A stretch of 64,000 nucleotides of DNA from assembly GCA_016713505.1 (NCBI GenBank), contig JADJPA010000001.1, positions 992,001 to 1,056,000 of the forward strand. The letters run 5' to 3'. The position numbers and the translations under genes are program-made. Of the stretch, positions 28,445 through 37,769 are shown piece by piece; position 1 is the stretch's first letter; every line of letters begins with the position of its first letter. The notes below the pieces were generated by a model, which worked only from the letters and a program-made list of their open reading frames with translations, was not told the DNA's origin and did no database searches. The stretch is from Candidatus Competibacteraceae bacterium. GTDB lineage: Bacteria; Pseudomonadota; Gammaproteobacteria; Competibacterales; Competibacteraceae.

Positions 28445-29850
28445 GGAGGACGCGGTCCTGGCCGAGAGGGCCGGGGCAACGCAGCCACGGCGGGGTCCGA
28501 CGGGCAAACGGCTTTGACTTCACAGCGCAGGCGCCCTTCACCCAGCAGCGCTTCGACGATTTCGCCGGCCATCGCCTCTCCCGCCCGGCGTAAAATGACG
28601 CCGCCGTCGGGCCGGCGCAGGATCGCATAGCCTCGATGCAAGGTGGCGAGCGGGCTCAAGGCGTGCAACTGGTCGCTCAGCTGGTTCAGCCGTCGGGAAG
28701 CGAGTCGGGTGTTCTGGCGCAGGGCAAGGTGCAAGCGCGCCGAAAGCGCGTTCAGGCGCCGCTCTTCGTGGCGCGCTCGAAGCAGGGGGGTCTGAGCCTG
28801 CAAGCGTTGCGTCAGGCCGGTCAAGCGAGACCGACCGCGATGCAGGTGAGCGCGCCACGCCCGCTGCAAGCGCTGCTCCAGTTCGTCGAGTCGCTGGGCG
28901 TGACCGTGCAGGCGACCGCGCGGATGCAGGCGCAGGAGCCGCTTTTCCAGCACCTCCAACTGCTGGAATCGGTCGCTGACCTGGCGCTGGGTCCGCTGTT
29001 GCAGGAGCTCGGCCAGCCGTCGGACTTTATCGAGCCACTCCGCGAAATCGGGGCTGGCCAGTTCCGCCGCCGCCGTGGGCGTGGCCGCGCGCAAATCGGC
29101 GGCGAAGTCGGCGATGGTGCTATCGGTCTCATGGCCGATCCCGGTGACCAGCGGCACGGCGCACTCGCAAATGGCGCGGGCGACGATTTCCTCGTTGAAG
29201 GCTTGCAAGTCTTCCAGCGAGCCGCCGCCGCGCACCAACAGCACCACATCGCAATCCCGGCGCTGGGAAGCCAGGCGCAGGGTTCGGGCGATACGTTCCG
29301 TCGCGCCTTCGCCCTGCACCGGAACCGGATAAAGCAGGACCGGCAGGCTGGGGCAACGCCGGCCCAGGGTGGCGAGCACGTCGCGGATGGCCGCGCCGGT
29401 GGCTGAAGTGATCACGCCGATCCGCCGCGGAAAGCGGGGCAGGGGTTGCTTGCGCTCCGGCGCGAAGCAGCCTTCCCGCTCCAGGCGGAGCCGCAGTTCG
29501 TCATAAGCCCGCCGCAGCGCGCCGGCGCCGGCTTCCTCCACATAGTCGACGATGATTTGGTAGTCGCCGCGCGGCTCGTAAACGCTGACCCGCCCCCGCG
29601 CCAGCACCTGCTGGCCGTTGCGCGGGCAATCCCGGAACAGAAAAGCGCGATTTTGAAACAGCGCGCAGCGAATTTGCGCGCGGGCGTCCTTGAGCGAAAA
29701 ATACAGGTGTCCCGAGGAGGGTCGGGTCAGATTCGAGACCTCGCCTTCCACCCAAAGCGTCGGAAATTGGCCTTCCAGCAACGCCCGCGCTTCCTGGTTC
29801 AAACGGGAGACGGTATACGGCTCGCGGCGTGGGGCGATGGTCGCGGTCAT
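28441..29850 (-). CDS. xseA: Exodeoxyribonuclease VII large subunit
   Basis: A 469-residue nuclease subunit; with XseB it degrades single-stranded DNA from both ends. The ATG at 29850 gives MTATIAPRREPYTVSRLNQE, a normal beginning; 30 residues of open frame further upstream overlap the guaB promoter and are unlikely to be translated. The N-terminal OB fold shows LWVEGEVSNLTRPSSGHLYF. The catalytic domain shows RIGVITSATGAAIRDVL, LLVRGGGSLEDLQAFNEE and GIGHETDSTIADFAADLRA. A long charged coiled coil fills the C-terminal half. Two PilZ-related genes follow with overlap or two-base spacing. xseB is not in the window. Confidence 0.95.
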   Translation of the reverse strand: MTATIAPRREPYTVSRLNQEARALLEGQFPTLWVEGEVSNLTRPSSGHLYFSLKDARAQIRCALFQNRAFLFRDCPRNGQQVLARGRVSVYEPRGDYQIIVDYVEEAGAGALRRAYDELRLRLEREGCFAPERKQPLPRFPRRIGVITSATGAAIRDVLATLGRRCPSLPVLLYPVPVQGEGATERIARTLRLASQRRDCDVVLLVRGGGSLEDLQAFNEEIVARAICECAVPLVTGIGHETDSTIADFAADLRAATPTAAAELASPDFAEWLDKVRRLAELLQQRTQRQVSDRFQQLEVLEKRLLRLHPRGRLHGHAQRLDELEQRLQRAWRAHLHRGRSRLTGLTQRLQAQTPLLRARHEERRLNALSARLHLALRQNTRLASRRLNQLSDQLHALSPLATLHRGYAILRRPDGGVILRRAGEAMAGEIVEALLGEGRLRCEVKAVCPSDPAVAALPRPSRPGPRPP

Positions 29851-29868
29851 GGAATTTTTGGCGATTCG

Positions 29869-29897
29869 TTTATCAAAGGGGTGGCAAAGCTTATAAT
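29869..29897 (+). promoter_or_regulatory. Candidate sigma-70 promoter of guaB
   Basis: A perfect -10 TATAAT at 29892-29897 follows a weak -35 (TTTATC, 29869-29874) after 17 bases. The guaB start lies 36 bases past the -10. The same 82-base gap must also hold the divergent xseA promoter. Confidence 0.5.
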
Positions 29898-29932
29898 TTC
29901 CCGCTTGTTTCCCAAGTTGTTCCGAGACGCCC

Positions 29933-31396
29933 ATGCGCATTGTTCAAGAAGCCCTTACCTTCGATGATGTCCTGCTTCTCCCGGCTTATTCCGCGGTGCT
30001 GCCCAAGGACGTAAACCTCAAGACCCAACTGACCCGAGCCATCACCTTGAATATTCCGCTGTTGGCGGCGGCGATGGACACGGTCACCGAATCGCGGCTG
30101 GCCATCGCTTTGGCGCAAGAAGGCGGTATCGGCATTATCCATAAGAATATGCCGATTGAAAAACAGGCGCACGAGGTGCGGCGGGTCAAGAAGTACGAAA
30201 GCGGCGTCATCAACGATCCGATCGTCACCGCGCCGAACACCACGATTCGCGAGGTGTTGGCGCTGACCCGCGCCCACCACATTTCCGGCGTGCCGGTGGT
30301 GGACGGGGAAGATCTGGTCGGCATCGTCACCAGCCGCGACTTGCGCTTCGAGGACAACATGGCCGCGCCGGTGCGCACCATCATGACGCCCAAGGAACGC
30401 TTGGTGACGGTGCGGGAAGGTGCCAGCCGCCAGGAAATCATCGAACTGCTGCACAAGCATCGCATCGAGAAAGTGCTGGTGGTCAACGACCGCTTTGAGC
30501 TGCGGGGCATGATCACGGTTAAGGATATCCAGAAATCCAGCGATTTTCCCAGCGCCTGCAAGGACGAATGGGGCCGGTTGCGGGCCGGCGCGGCGGTCGG
30601 CACCGGCGGCGATACCGAAGAACGGGTGACGGCGCTGGTGGCGGCCGATGTGGACGTGATCGTAGTGGACACCGCCCACGGTCATTCCCGCAACGTGCTC
30701 GACCGAGTGCGCTGGATCAAAGCGAACTATCCGAAGGTGCAGGTCATCGGCGGCAACATCGCCACCGCCGCCGCCGCCCGCGATCTGGTGGAAGCGGGCG
30801 CGGATGCGGTCAAGGTCGGCATCGGCCCCGGCTCGATCTGCACCACCCGCATCATCGCCGGGGTCGGCGTCCCGCAAATCAGCGCCGTGGCCAACGTCGC
30901 CGAAGCGCTGCGCGATTGCGACGTGCCGGTGATCGCCGACGGCGGGGTGCGTTATTCCGGTGACTTTGCCAAGGCGATCGCCGCCGGCGCGCACGCGGTG
31001 ATGATCGGCAGTTTGTTCGCCGGCACCGAGGAAGCGCCGGGCGAAGTCGAATTGTTTCAGGGCCGTTCCTATAAATCTTATCGGGGCATGGGCTCCATCG
31101 GAGCGATGACCCAGCAGCACGGGTCCAGCGATCGCTATTTCCAGGAAGGCAGCGCGGTGGAGAAGCTGGTTCCGGAAGGTATCGAGGGCCGGGTGCCTTA
31201 TAAGGGCAGTATGCTGGCGATCATCAATCAGCTGACGGGCGGCCTGCGCTCCAGCATGGGTTATGTCGGCTGCCAGGACATCGCCGAGATGCGAACCAAG
31301 CCGGCCTTTACCCGAGTCACCTCGGCCGGAATGCGCGAGAGTCATGTCCACGACGTGACCATCACCAAGGAAGCGCCGAATTATCGGGTGGATTGA
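29933..31396 (+). CDS. guaB: Inosine-5'-monophosphate dehydrogenase
   Basis: Oxidises IMP to XMP with NAD, the first step of GMP synthesis. The 487-residue protein starts MRIVQEALTFDDVLLLPAYS. A pair of CBS domains (about 95-205) is inserted in the TIM barrel. The catalytic loop cysteine is in VGIGPGSICTTRIIAGVG, and the flap region includes YRGMGSIGAM. The order guaB-guaA is standard, with a 59-base gap containing a hairpin that may affect guaA translation. Confidence 0.97.
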   Translation: MRIVQEALTFDDVLLLPAYSAVLPKDVNLKTQLTRAITLNIPLLAAAMDTVTESRLAIALAQEGGIGIIHKNMPIEKQAHEVRRVKKYESGVINDPIVTAPNTTIREVLALTRAHHISGVPVVDGEDLVGIVTSRDLRFEDNMAAPVRTIMTPKERLVTVREGASRQEIIELLHKHRIEKVLVVNDRFELRGMITVKDIQKSSDFPSACKDEWGRLRAGAAVGTGGDTEERVTALVAADVDVIVVDTAHGHSRNVLDRVRWIKANYPKVQVIGGNIATAAAARDLVEAGADAVKVGIGPGSICTTRIIAGVGVPQISAVANVAEALRDCDVPVIADGGVRYSGDFAKAIAAGAHAVMIGSLFAGTEEAPGEVELFQGRSYKSYRGMGSIGAMTQQHGSSDRYFQEGSAVEKLVPEGIEGRVPYKGSMLAIINQLTGGLRSSMGYVGCQDIAEMRTKPAFTRVTSAGMRESHVHDVTITKEAPNYRVD

Positions 31397-31406
31397 AGGC
31401 CGCTCA

Positions 31407-31416
31407 CCCCCCCCCC
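31407..31416 (+). repeat. Run of ten C residues
   Basis: A (C)10 homopolymer lies in the guaB-guaA gap just before the hairpin. Runs of this length are prone to slippage in replication and in sequencing. Confidence 0.8.
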
Positions 31417-31423
31417 ATTCCAG

Positions 31424-31445
31424 CCTTCCCCGCCACCGGGGAAGG
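31424..31445 (+). promoter_or_regulatory. Hairpin covering the guaA ribosome-binding region
   Basis: Arms CCTTCCCC (31424-31431) and GGGGAAGG (31438-31445) pair perfectly over a six-base loop. The right arm overlaps the purine-rich stretch GGGGAAGGGG, the only Shine-Dalgarno candidate for ATG 31456. In the RNA this stem would hide at least part of that site. Confidence 0.55.
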
Positions 31446-31455
31446 GGACGACACC

Positions 31456-33036
31456 ATGACCGCACGCGACATCCATCTCGACCGTATTCTCATTATCGAT
31501 TTCGGCGCTCAATATACCCAGCTGATCGCCCGTCGGGTGCGGGAAATCGGGGTCTATTGCGAGATTTATCCCTACGACGCCGATCCGGCCGCGCTGCGCG
31601 CGTTTCAGCCGCGCGGCATTATTTTATCGGGCGGTCCGGAATCGACCACCGTGGCGGCTGGCCCTCGCGCCCATCAGATCGTGTTCGACCTGAACGTGCC
31701 ACTGCTTGGGATCTGCTACGGTATGCAGACCATGACGATGCAGTTGGGCGGTCTGGTGGAATCGGCGGACCACCGCGAATTCGGATACGCCCAGGTCCGC
31801 GCCCATGCGCATTCCGCGCTGCTGCGCGACATCGAAGATCATGCCAGCCCGGAAGGCTACGGTTTGCTGGATGTATGGATGAGCCACGGCGACCGGGTGA
31901 CCGTGCTGCCGCCCGGCTTCACGCGCATCGCCAGCACGCCGACCTGCCCCATCGCCGGCATGGCCGATGAGGAACGACGCTGGTACGGGGTGCAGTTTCA
32001 TCCCGAGGTGACCCATACCCGGCAGGGCGAGCGCATCCTGCGGCGCTTCGTGCTGGAGATCTGCGCTTGTGTGCCGCTGTGGACCACCGGCAACATCATC
32101 GAAGACAGCATCGCCAGCATCCGCTCGCAGGTGGGCGATGATGAGGTGTTGTTGGGTCTGTCCGGCGGGGTGGATTCCTCGGTGGTGGCGGCCTTGCTGC
32201 ACCGGGCCATCGGCGAGCAATTGACCTGCGTGTTCGTGGACACCGGCCTGCTGCGCTTGCATGAGGGCGATCAGGTGATGCGCACCTTCAGCCAGCATCT
32301 CGGGGTGCGGGTCGTCCGGGTGGATGCCGAGCGCCGGTTCTTGGCCGCGCTGGCCGGCGTCACCGACCCCGAACAAAAGCGCAAAATCATCGGCGGGCTG
32401 TTCGTCACGATTTTCGAGGAAGAAGCGCGGCGGTTGCGCGACAGCAAGTGGCTGGCGCAAGGCACCATCTACCCCGATGTGATCGAATCGGCGGGGGCGA
32501 AAACCGGCAAGGCCCACGTCATCAAATCCCATCACAACGTCGGCGGCTTGCCGGCGGACATGCGGATGAAGCTGGTCGAGCCGCTGCGGGAACTGTTCAA
32601 GGATGAGGTGCGGCGCTTGGGTTTGGAGTTGGGGTTGCCTTCCGAAATGGTCCACCGCCATCCGTTTCCCGGCCCCGGTCTGGGCGTGCGTATTTTGGGT
32701 GAAGTGCGCAAGGACTACGCGGATTTGCTCCGGCGGGCCGATCACCTCTTTATCGAGGAACTGCGCCGGCACGATCTCTATGATAAAACCAGTCAGGCTT
32801 TCGCGGTGTTTCTGCCGGTCAAATCGGTCGGGGTGATGGGCGACGGCCGCCGCTACGACTTTGTCATCGCCTTGCGCGCGGTCGAGACGGTGGATTTCAT
32901 GACCGCCCGTTGGGCGCAGTTGCCTTATGAGTTTCTCGACCTGGTGTCGCGGCGGATCATCAACGAGGTGGCCGGTATTTCTCGGGTGGTCTACGACATC
33001 TCCGGCAAGCCGCCGGCGACCATCGAATGGGAATGA
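31456..33036 (+). CDS. guaA: GMP synthase (glutamine-hydrolysing)
   Basis: Converts XMP to GMP using glutamine and ATP. The ATG at 31456 (MTARDIHLDRILIIDFGAQY) gives 526 residues, one more than E. coli. The N-terminal class I glutaminase has its nucleophile in LLGICYGMQTMTM and the His/Glu pair in VQFHPEVTHT. The ATP-pyrophosphatase P-loop is LLGLSGGVDSSVVAALLH. The C-terminal dimerisation domain ends in KPPATIEWE as in other GuaA proteins. It follows guaB and precedes an unrelated AT-rich gene. Confidence 0.97.
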   Translation: MTARDIHLDRILIIDFGAQYTQLIARRVREIGVYCEIYPYDADPAALRAFQPRGIILSGGPESTTVAAGPRAHQIVFDLNVPLLGICYGMQTMTMQLGGLVESADHREFGYAQVRAHAHSALLRDIEDHASPEGYGLLDVWMSHGDRVTVLPPGFTRIASTPTCPIAGMADEERRWYGVQFHPEVTHTRQGERILRRFVLEICACVPLWTTGNIIEDSIASIRSQVGDDEVLLGLSGGVDSSVVAALLHRAIGEQLTCVFVDTGLLRLHEGDQVMRTFSQHLGVRVVRVDAERRFLAALAGVTDPEQKRKIIGGLFVTIFEEEARRLRDSKWLAQGTIYPDVIESAGAKTGKAHVIKSHHNVGGLPADMRMKLVEPLRELFKDEVRRLGLELGLPSEMVHRHPFPGPGLGVRILGEVRKDYADLLRRADHLFIEELRRHDLYDKTSQAFAVFLPVKSVGVMGDGRRYDFVIALRAVETVDFMTARWAQLPYEFLDLVSRRIINEVAGISRVVYDISGKPPATIEWE

Positions 33037-33093
33037 TCGTCGCTTCTCATCTCAAATCTTTTGCAATTTTAAATTTTATATAGGTTATTAAAC

Positions 33094-35067
33094 ATGGAGT
33101 ATAGGCGGGAAATAGATGGACTGAGAGCTTTAGCGGTCATTCCAGTTATGTTTTTCCACGCTGGATTTCAAGCTTTTAGTGGCGGATTCGTGGGTGTGGA
33201 TGTTTTTTTCGTCATCAGTGGCTACCTGATTACTTCAATTATACTGGCTGAAAAACACGCTGGAACCTTCTCGATTGTAAACTTTTACGAGCGTAGGGCA
33301 CGGCGTATACTTCCAGCATTGTTTTTTATGATGTTGGTGTGCTTGCCATTTGCTTGGTTGTGGCTATTGCCGGAAGATATGAAAAGCTTTTCACAGAGCT
33401 TGGTCGCTGTTTCCGGTTTTGCGTCAAATATATTGTTTTTTTGGACAACCAATTATTTTTCAACCGCCGCTGAGTTTAAGCCGCTGTTACATACCTGGAG
33501 TTTGGCTGTAGAGGAACAGTATTATTTATTGTTTCCACTCTTTTTGATATTAGGCTGGAGATGGGGAAAACGCTGGCTTATTACGGCGCTAGCCGTTATC
33601 GCCGTTTTTAGCTTGGTGGCCGCGCAGTGGGGTTCATTTAAATATCCAGTGTTTGCATTTTTTTTATTGCCGACACGTGCTTGGGAAATTCTAATTGGAG
33701 CATTGGCCGCATTTTATCTGTTTGCAAATAATAAAAATGATAAAACTGTATTGGGGATACCAATCGGCGAGTTAGCGAGTGTTGTTGGTTTTTTGTTGAT
33801 CGTTTATGCGGTATGTATGTTTGACAAAAAGACGCCCTCGCCAAGTTTGTATATATTAGTGCCGACTGTTGGAGTGGTGCTTATCATTTTGTTTGCTACC
33901 TCGCAAACACTGATTGGCAAATTCCTCGGCAGCAAACTGTTGGTGGGTGTTGGCCTGATCAGTTATAGTGCATATTTGTGGCATCAGCCGCTGTTTGCGT
34001 TCGCGCGACACAGAAATATTTATGAACCCAGCAAGTCTTTACTCATTAATTTATTGGTTGCTTCGATATTGTTTGCGTATTTGAGCTGGAAGTATATTGA
34101 GATGCCGTTTAGAGGCAGGCAGCGGATTAAACGCAATCAAGTGTTTTGGTCTGCTGCCTTGTGCAGTATTTTTTTTATATCGTTCGGTTTGCTGGGAAGT
34201 CTTAATAAAGGCTACCCTAATAGTTTTAATAGGGTTTCAAATGAGGTATTGACGTTCTCGGATATTGATATGCCTCGAATTGACAACGGTTGGTGTTTTT
34301 ATAGTGTCGATTCCATCAATAGTCTTCCTGTGGGCGACCAAGGCTTGAAATGTGTGTTAGGTGATAAAAATTCTCCTGTCAAAGGACTTTTATTCGGAGA
34401 TTCATATGCCGCACAGTACGAACCTTTTTGGAACATTATTGGCGAAAAAAGCGCTGTTAGTATAAAGTCAATTACCACTAATTGGTGCTATCCAGCACTG
34501 ACGGATCAATTTATTGGTTTAACTTCATCCAGAGCATATGCCCAGTGTCTTTGGGATAGGCGTTATTTGGCTGAGTATCTTTCTAACTATGATTTTGTTA
34601 TATTTGGTGGAAATTGGGCAGAAGTAAACGAGCAGAATAAAATATCTGATGTCTATGATATGATTGCTCATGCTGTCAATAAGACTCAATTGGTCATCAT
34701 AATGGCATCGCCATCACAATTTGATTCTGATGTCGGTTTACTTTATAAAAAATCAGTTTTTTATAAAGAAAAATTTGATATAAAGAAAATAGCGCAGCAC
34801 CGTAATATTGGTGCTATTGAGATGAATAAGCAGCTTGAAGAATTATCTAAAAAAAATCCCAATATTCTTTATATTGACCAAAATTCACTTTTCCATGTGG
34901 ATGGTCTGCCATCCGATTTATCAAGAGCCAATATCCCCTATAGTTTTGACGGTAAACATATCAGTATTTATGGGTCAAAACAGGCTGCTTATTCATTCCT
35001 TAAAACTGGTCGTTATAGCGAGTATGTTGAAAAGATATCCCAGCTGAAACCCGTCGCTGGAAAGTAG
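33094..35067 (+). CDS. Acyltransferase-3 (OafA-like) membrane protein with C-terminal SGNH domain
   Basis: A 657-residue integral membrane O-acyltransferase. The N-terminal half has about ten membrane segments and the family signature EYRREIDGLRALAVIPVMFF with the catalytic histidine in FFHAGF; VGVDVFFVISGYLITS follows. The C-terminal third is an SGNH hydrolase-like domain: GLLFGDSYAAQY holds the Ser and FDGKHIS the Asp/His. Such proteins acetylate surface polysaccharides or peptidoglycan. The gene is far richer in A+T than its neighbours and uses A/T-ending codons, so horizontal acquisition is likely. No polysaccharide genes are adjacent. The start ATG has only a weak ribosome-binding site. 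Confidence 0.9.
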   Translation: MEYRREIDGLRALAVIPVMFFHAGFQAFSGGFVGVDVFFVISGYLITSIILAEKHAGTFSIVNFYERRARRILPALFFMMLVCLPFAWLWLLPEDMKSFSQSLVAVSGFASNILFFWTTNYFSTAAEFKPLLHTWSLAVEEQYYLLFPLFLILGWRWGKRWLITALAVIAVFSLVAAQWGSFKYPVFAFFLLPTRAWEILIGALAAFYLFANNKNDKTVLGIPIGELASVVGFLLIVYAVCMFDKKTPSPSLYILVPTVGVVLIILFATSQTLIGKFLGSKLLVGVGLISYSAYLWHQPLFAFARHRNIYEPSKSLLINLLVASILFAYLSWKYIEMPFRGRQRIKRNQVFWSAALCSIFFISFGLLGSLNKGYPNSFNRVSNEVLTFSDIDMPRIDNGWCFYSVDSINSLPVGDQGLKCVLGDKNSPVKGLLFGDSYAAQYEPFWNIIGEKSAVSIKSITTNWCYPALTDQFIGLTSSRAYAQCLWDRRYLAEYLSNYDFVIFGGNWAEVNEQNKISDVYDMIAHAVNKTQLVIIMASPSQFDSDVGLLYKKSVFYKEKFDIKKIAQHRNIGAIEMNKQLEELSKKNPNILYIDQNSLFHVDGLPSDLSRANIPYSFDGKHISIYGSKQAAYSFLKTGRYSEYVEKISQLKPVAGK

Positions 35068-35139
35068 CCGATGTTCATAGGCTGGATGTGAGCTAAAAAT
35101 AACTGTTTGTACCCACTCCGACAGGAAGAAATAGAGGTT

Positions 35140-37251
35140 ATGTCTGAGTCATCGGAACATCCGTCGTTGGAGTTGCTCGGACTGTCGGATAGCGAGCGGG
35201 GAGCGCTGACGCTGTCCAGCTTGGACCATTTGCACGAAGCGATCAGCATCGTCGACAAGGACCTGCGGTTGCAGGTCTGGAACCGGCGCTTTGCCGAGCT
35301 GCTGGATTTTCCCCCGGAACTGTTGCGGGTCGGCCTGCCCTTCGCCGTGCTGTTCGGCTATAACGCCCGGCGCGGGGAATACGGCCCTGGAGCGCCCGAA
35401 GTACAGGTCGCGGAACGGATCGAGCTGGCCTCGCACTTTGAAAGCCACGATTTCGAACGAACCCGCCCGAACGGCACGGTGTTGGGCATCCGCGGCGAAC
35501 CGATTGCCGACGGTGGTTTTATCACGGTTTACGAAGACATCACCGCTCGCAAACAGGCCGAGGCCAAACTGCGGGACAGCTACGAGCGCTTGGAGGCGCG
35601 GGTCGACGAGCGCACCGCCGAATTGCTGGCGCTGAACCAACAACTCGCTCAGGAAATCGAGGAACGCAAACGTGTCGACACAGCCTTGCGCGAGAGCGAA
35701 AACCGGGTCCGCTTGATCACCGACACCGTGCCGGTGTTGATCGCTTACCTCGACGACCAGCAACGCTATACCTTCGTCAACCAGAAACATGCCGAATGGT
35801 TCGGTATGCCGGCGGACGCCTTCCTGGGTCAGACCTTCGGTGAACTGTTGGAGCCGGCGCTGGCGCGACGGCTGCGGCATCATGTGACGACGGCGCTCGA
35901 CGGGCGCGGCGCGCATGTCGAATACGAGCTGGCCACGGCCACGGGCCGGATGTACGTACGATCCTATTTTATTCCCCACGTTTCCTACCGCGAGGAATAC
36001 GGCGAGAACCGCGTGGTCGGCTGCTTCGTGCTCGGTGAAGACCTGACCGAGTACCGACAAGCGCAAATGGCGCTCAGCCAAGCCCAAAAGCTCAAGGCGG
36101 TCGGCCAGCTGACCGGCGGCATCGCGCACGATTTCAATAACCTGCTGACCATCATCTTAGGCAATCTGGCGGCGGTCGAGGAAAGTTTGCGCGAGCGACC
36201 CGAGCAGTATAAGGCGGTCAGCACCGCGATGAACGCCGCCCGGCGCGGCGCGGATCTGACCCGTCGGCTGCTGGCGTTTTCCCGCCGTCAGACCTTGCAA
36301 CCGTGCCTGCTATCGCCGCGCCAGCAGTTACAGGAGATCGCCGAACTGCTGAAGCGAACCTTGGATGCCAGCATCGAACTAGAAACGGTGGCCGACGCCG
36401 CGGCTTGGAGCATTTGGGTCGATCCGGGCCAACTGACCAACGCCGTGCTCAATCTGGCGATCAACGCCCGCGATGCCATGCCCGACGGGGGTCTGTTGCG
36501 GATCGAGGCCGAAAACGTGACGCTGGATACCGCCTACGCCAGCCGCTATCCCGATGTGGTGCCCGGTGATTACGTACGCTTCACCATCGCGGATACCGGA
36601 GCCGGCATGGCCCCGGAGGTGCTCGAACAAGCCTTCGAGCCTTTTTTCACCACGAAAGGGGTCGGAGCGGGCACCGGTTTGGGTCTGAGCATGGTGTACG
36701 GTTTCGTCCAGCAATCCGGCGGTCAGGTCCGAATCCGCAGCCAGTTGGGCGGCGGAACCACCGTGGAATTGTACCTGCCAAGGTATGTATCCAAAGGTAA
36801 AAGGCGGATGCCCGGTGCGCCGGTGGGTGCGTCGGTCGATGAAAGCCCGTTGCGCGGCAGGGAATCGATTTTGCTGGTGGAGGACGACCCCGATGTGCGG
36901 GATTTCGTGGCGCGCGCGCTGCTCGGGCTGGGCTATACCGTCCGCGAGGCCGCAAACGGCAAGATCGCTTTGGAAATCGTGGATACCGATGCGTCGCTGG
37001 ATTTGCTGTTGAGCGACATGACGATGCCGGGGGGTATCAGCGGCCTGGAGTTGGTGGCCGCGGCGCGCCAGCGGCGTCCGACCCTCAAGATCCTCTGTAT
37101 GTCGGGCTATTCCGATCAGATGGTCGCGGGGTTGAAATCGTTGGAGTGCTCGTTGCTGGAAAAACCGTTTCTGAAGCAGGATTTGGCGCGGGCGATCCGC
37201 TCGACCTTGGATCGACCCGGCGAGCCGACCCGCCCTATTCACCCCGCGTAG
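35140..37251 (+). CDS. PAS-PAS hybrid histidine kinase with receiver domain
   Basis: A 703-residue sensor kinase; ATG 35140 follows AGGAAGAAATAGAGG. A first PAS domain (about 25-135) has DKDLRLQVWNRRFAELLDFP. A coiled coil with ERLEARVDERTAELLALNQ links it to a second PAS domain with YTFVNQKHAEWFGMP. HisKA has the phosphoacceptor in GGIAHDFNNLLTIILGNL. The ATPase domain has NLAINARDAMPDGG, ADTGAGM and GTGLGLSMVYGFVQQSGG. The C-terminal receiver shows ILLVEDDPDVRDF, phospho-Asp in LLLSDMTMPGG and Lys in LLEKPF. There are no membrane segments, so it senses a cytoplasmic signal. No partner regulator is adjacent. Normal G+C resumes here after the AT-rich gene. Confidence 0.93.
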   Translation: MSESSEHPSLELLGLSDSERGALTLSSLDHLHEAISIVDKDLRLQVWNRRFAELLDFPPELLRVGLPFAVLFGYNARRGEYGPGAPEVQVAERIELASHFESHDFERTRPNGTVLGIRGEPIADGGFITVYEDITARKQAEAKLRDSYERLEARVDERTAELLALNQQLAQEIEERKRVDTALRESENRVRLITDTVPVLIAYLDDQQRYTFVNQKHAEWFGMPADAFLGQTFGELLEPALARRLRHHVTTALDGRGAHVEYELATATGRMYVRSYFIPHVSYREEYGENRVVGCFVLGEDLTEYRQAQMALSQAQKLKAVGQLTGGIAHDFNNLLTIILGNLAAVEESLRERPEQYKAVSTAMNAARRGADLTRRLLAFSRRQTLQPCLLSPRQQLQEIAELLKRTLDASIELETVADAAAWSIWVDPGQLTNAVLNLAINARDAMPDGGLLRIEAENVTLDTAYASRYPDVVPGDYVRFTIADTGAGMAPEVLEQAFEPFFTTKGVGAGTGLGLSMVYGFVQQSGGQVRIRSQLGGGTTVELYLPRYVSKGKRRMPGAPVGASVDESPLRGRESILLVEDDPDVRDFVARALLGLGYTVREAANGKIALEIVDTDASLDLLLSDMTMPGGISGLELVAAARQRRPTLKILCMSGYSDQMVAGLKSLECSLLEKPFLKQDLARAIRSTLDRPGEPTRPIHPA

Positions 37252-37256
37252 CCGCC

Positions 37257-37769
37257 ATGGATGAGCGGCCGACGCCGCACGGCGAGCGGGATCATTATTG
37301 GATGCGAAAAGCACTGGAACTGGCCCGGTTGGCGGCGAGCGCCGGCGAAGTGCCGGTCGGAGCGGTGCTGGTGCGCGGCGATGAGGCCATCGGCGAGGGT
37401 TGGAATCAGCCGATTGGAGCCTGCGATCCCACCGCTCATGCCGAAGTGGTGGCGCTGCGGGCGGCGGCGCTGCGGGCCGGTAATTATCGCTTGGTCGACA
37501 GCACGCTGTATGTCACGCTGGAACCGTGTCCGATGTGCGCCGGCGCCATGGTCCAGGCCCGAGTGGCGCGCGTGGTGTTCGGCGCCGCCGACCCGCGCGC
37601 CGGTTCGGCCGGCTCGGTGTTCAATCTGCTGCAAGCCCAAGCGTTAAACCATCGAGCCGAAATCCTGGCCAACGTACTGGCTGACGAGTGCGCGGTTTTA
37701 CTGCGGGACTTCTTCCGCGCCCGCCGTGGCAAGCCCGCCGCTGATGGGACCACGGTCAGCGCTGGTTGA
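37257..37769 (+). CDS. tadA: tRNA-specific adenosine deaminase
   Basis: Deaminates A34 to inosine in tRNA-Arg(ACG). The ATG at 37257 (MDERPTPHGERDHYWMRKAL) gives 170 residues. Zinc ligands and the proton-shuttling Glu are in DPTAHAEVVAL, and the two cysteines are in VTLEPCPMCAGAMVQAR. FGAADPRAGSAGSVFNLL is the usual loop. It starts five bases after the histidine kinase stop. Its last 14 bases overlap the 3' end of the convergent Pro/Ala-rich gene. Confidence 0.95.
   Translation: MDERPTPHGERDHYWMRKALELARLAASAGEVPVGAVLVRGDEAIGEGWNQPIGACDPTAHAEVVALRAAALRAGNYRLVDSTLYVTLEPCPMCAGAMVQARVARVVFGAADPRAGSAGSVFNLLQAQALNHRAEILANVLADECAVLLRDFFRARRGKPAADGTTVSAG

Noticed and set aside
31393..31455. Extended guaA start upstream through the C10 run
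   Set aside because: The added residues are not GuaA-like, and the start at 31456 matches the family N-terminus.
29891..31465. A 524-residue open frame antisense to guaB
   Set aside because: It mirrors the codon structure of guaB, is His/Arg/Gly-rich without family motifs, and covers a certain gene.
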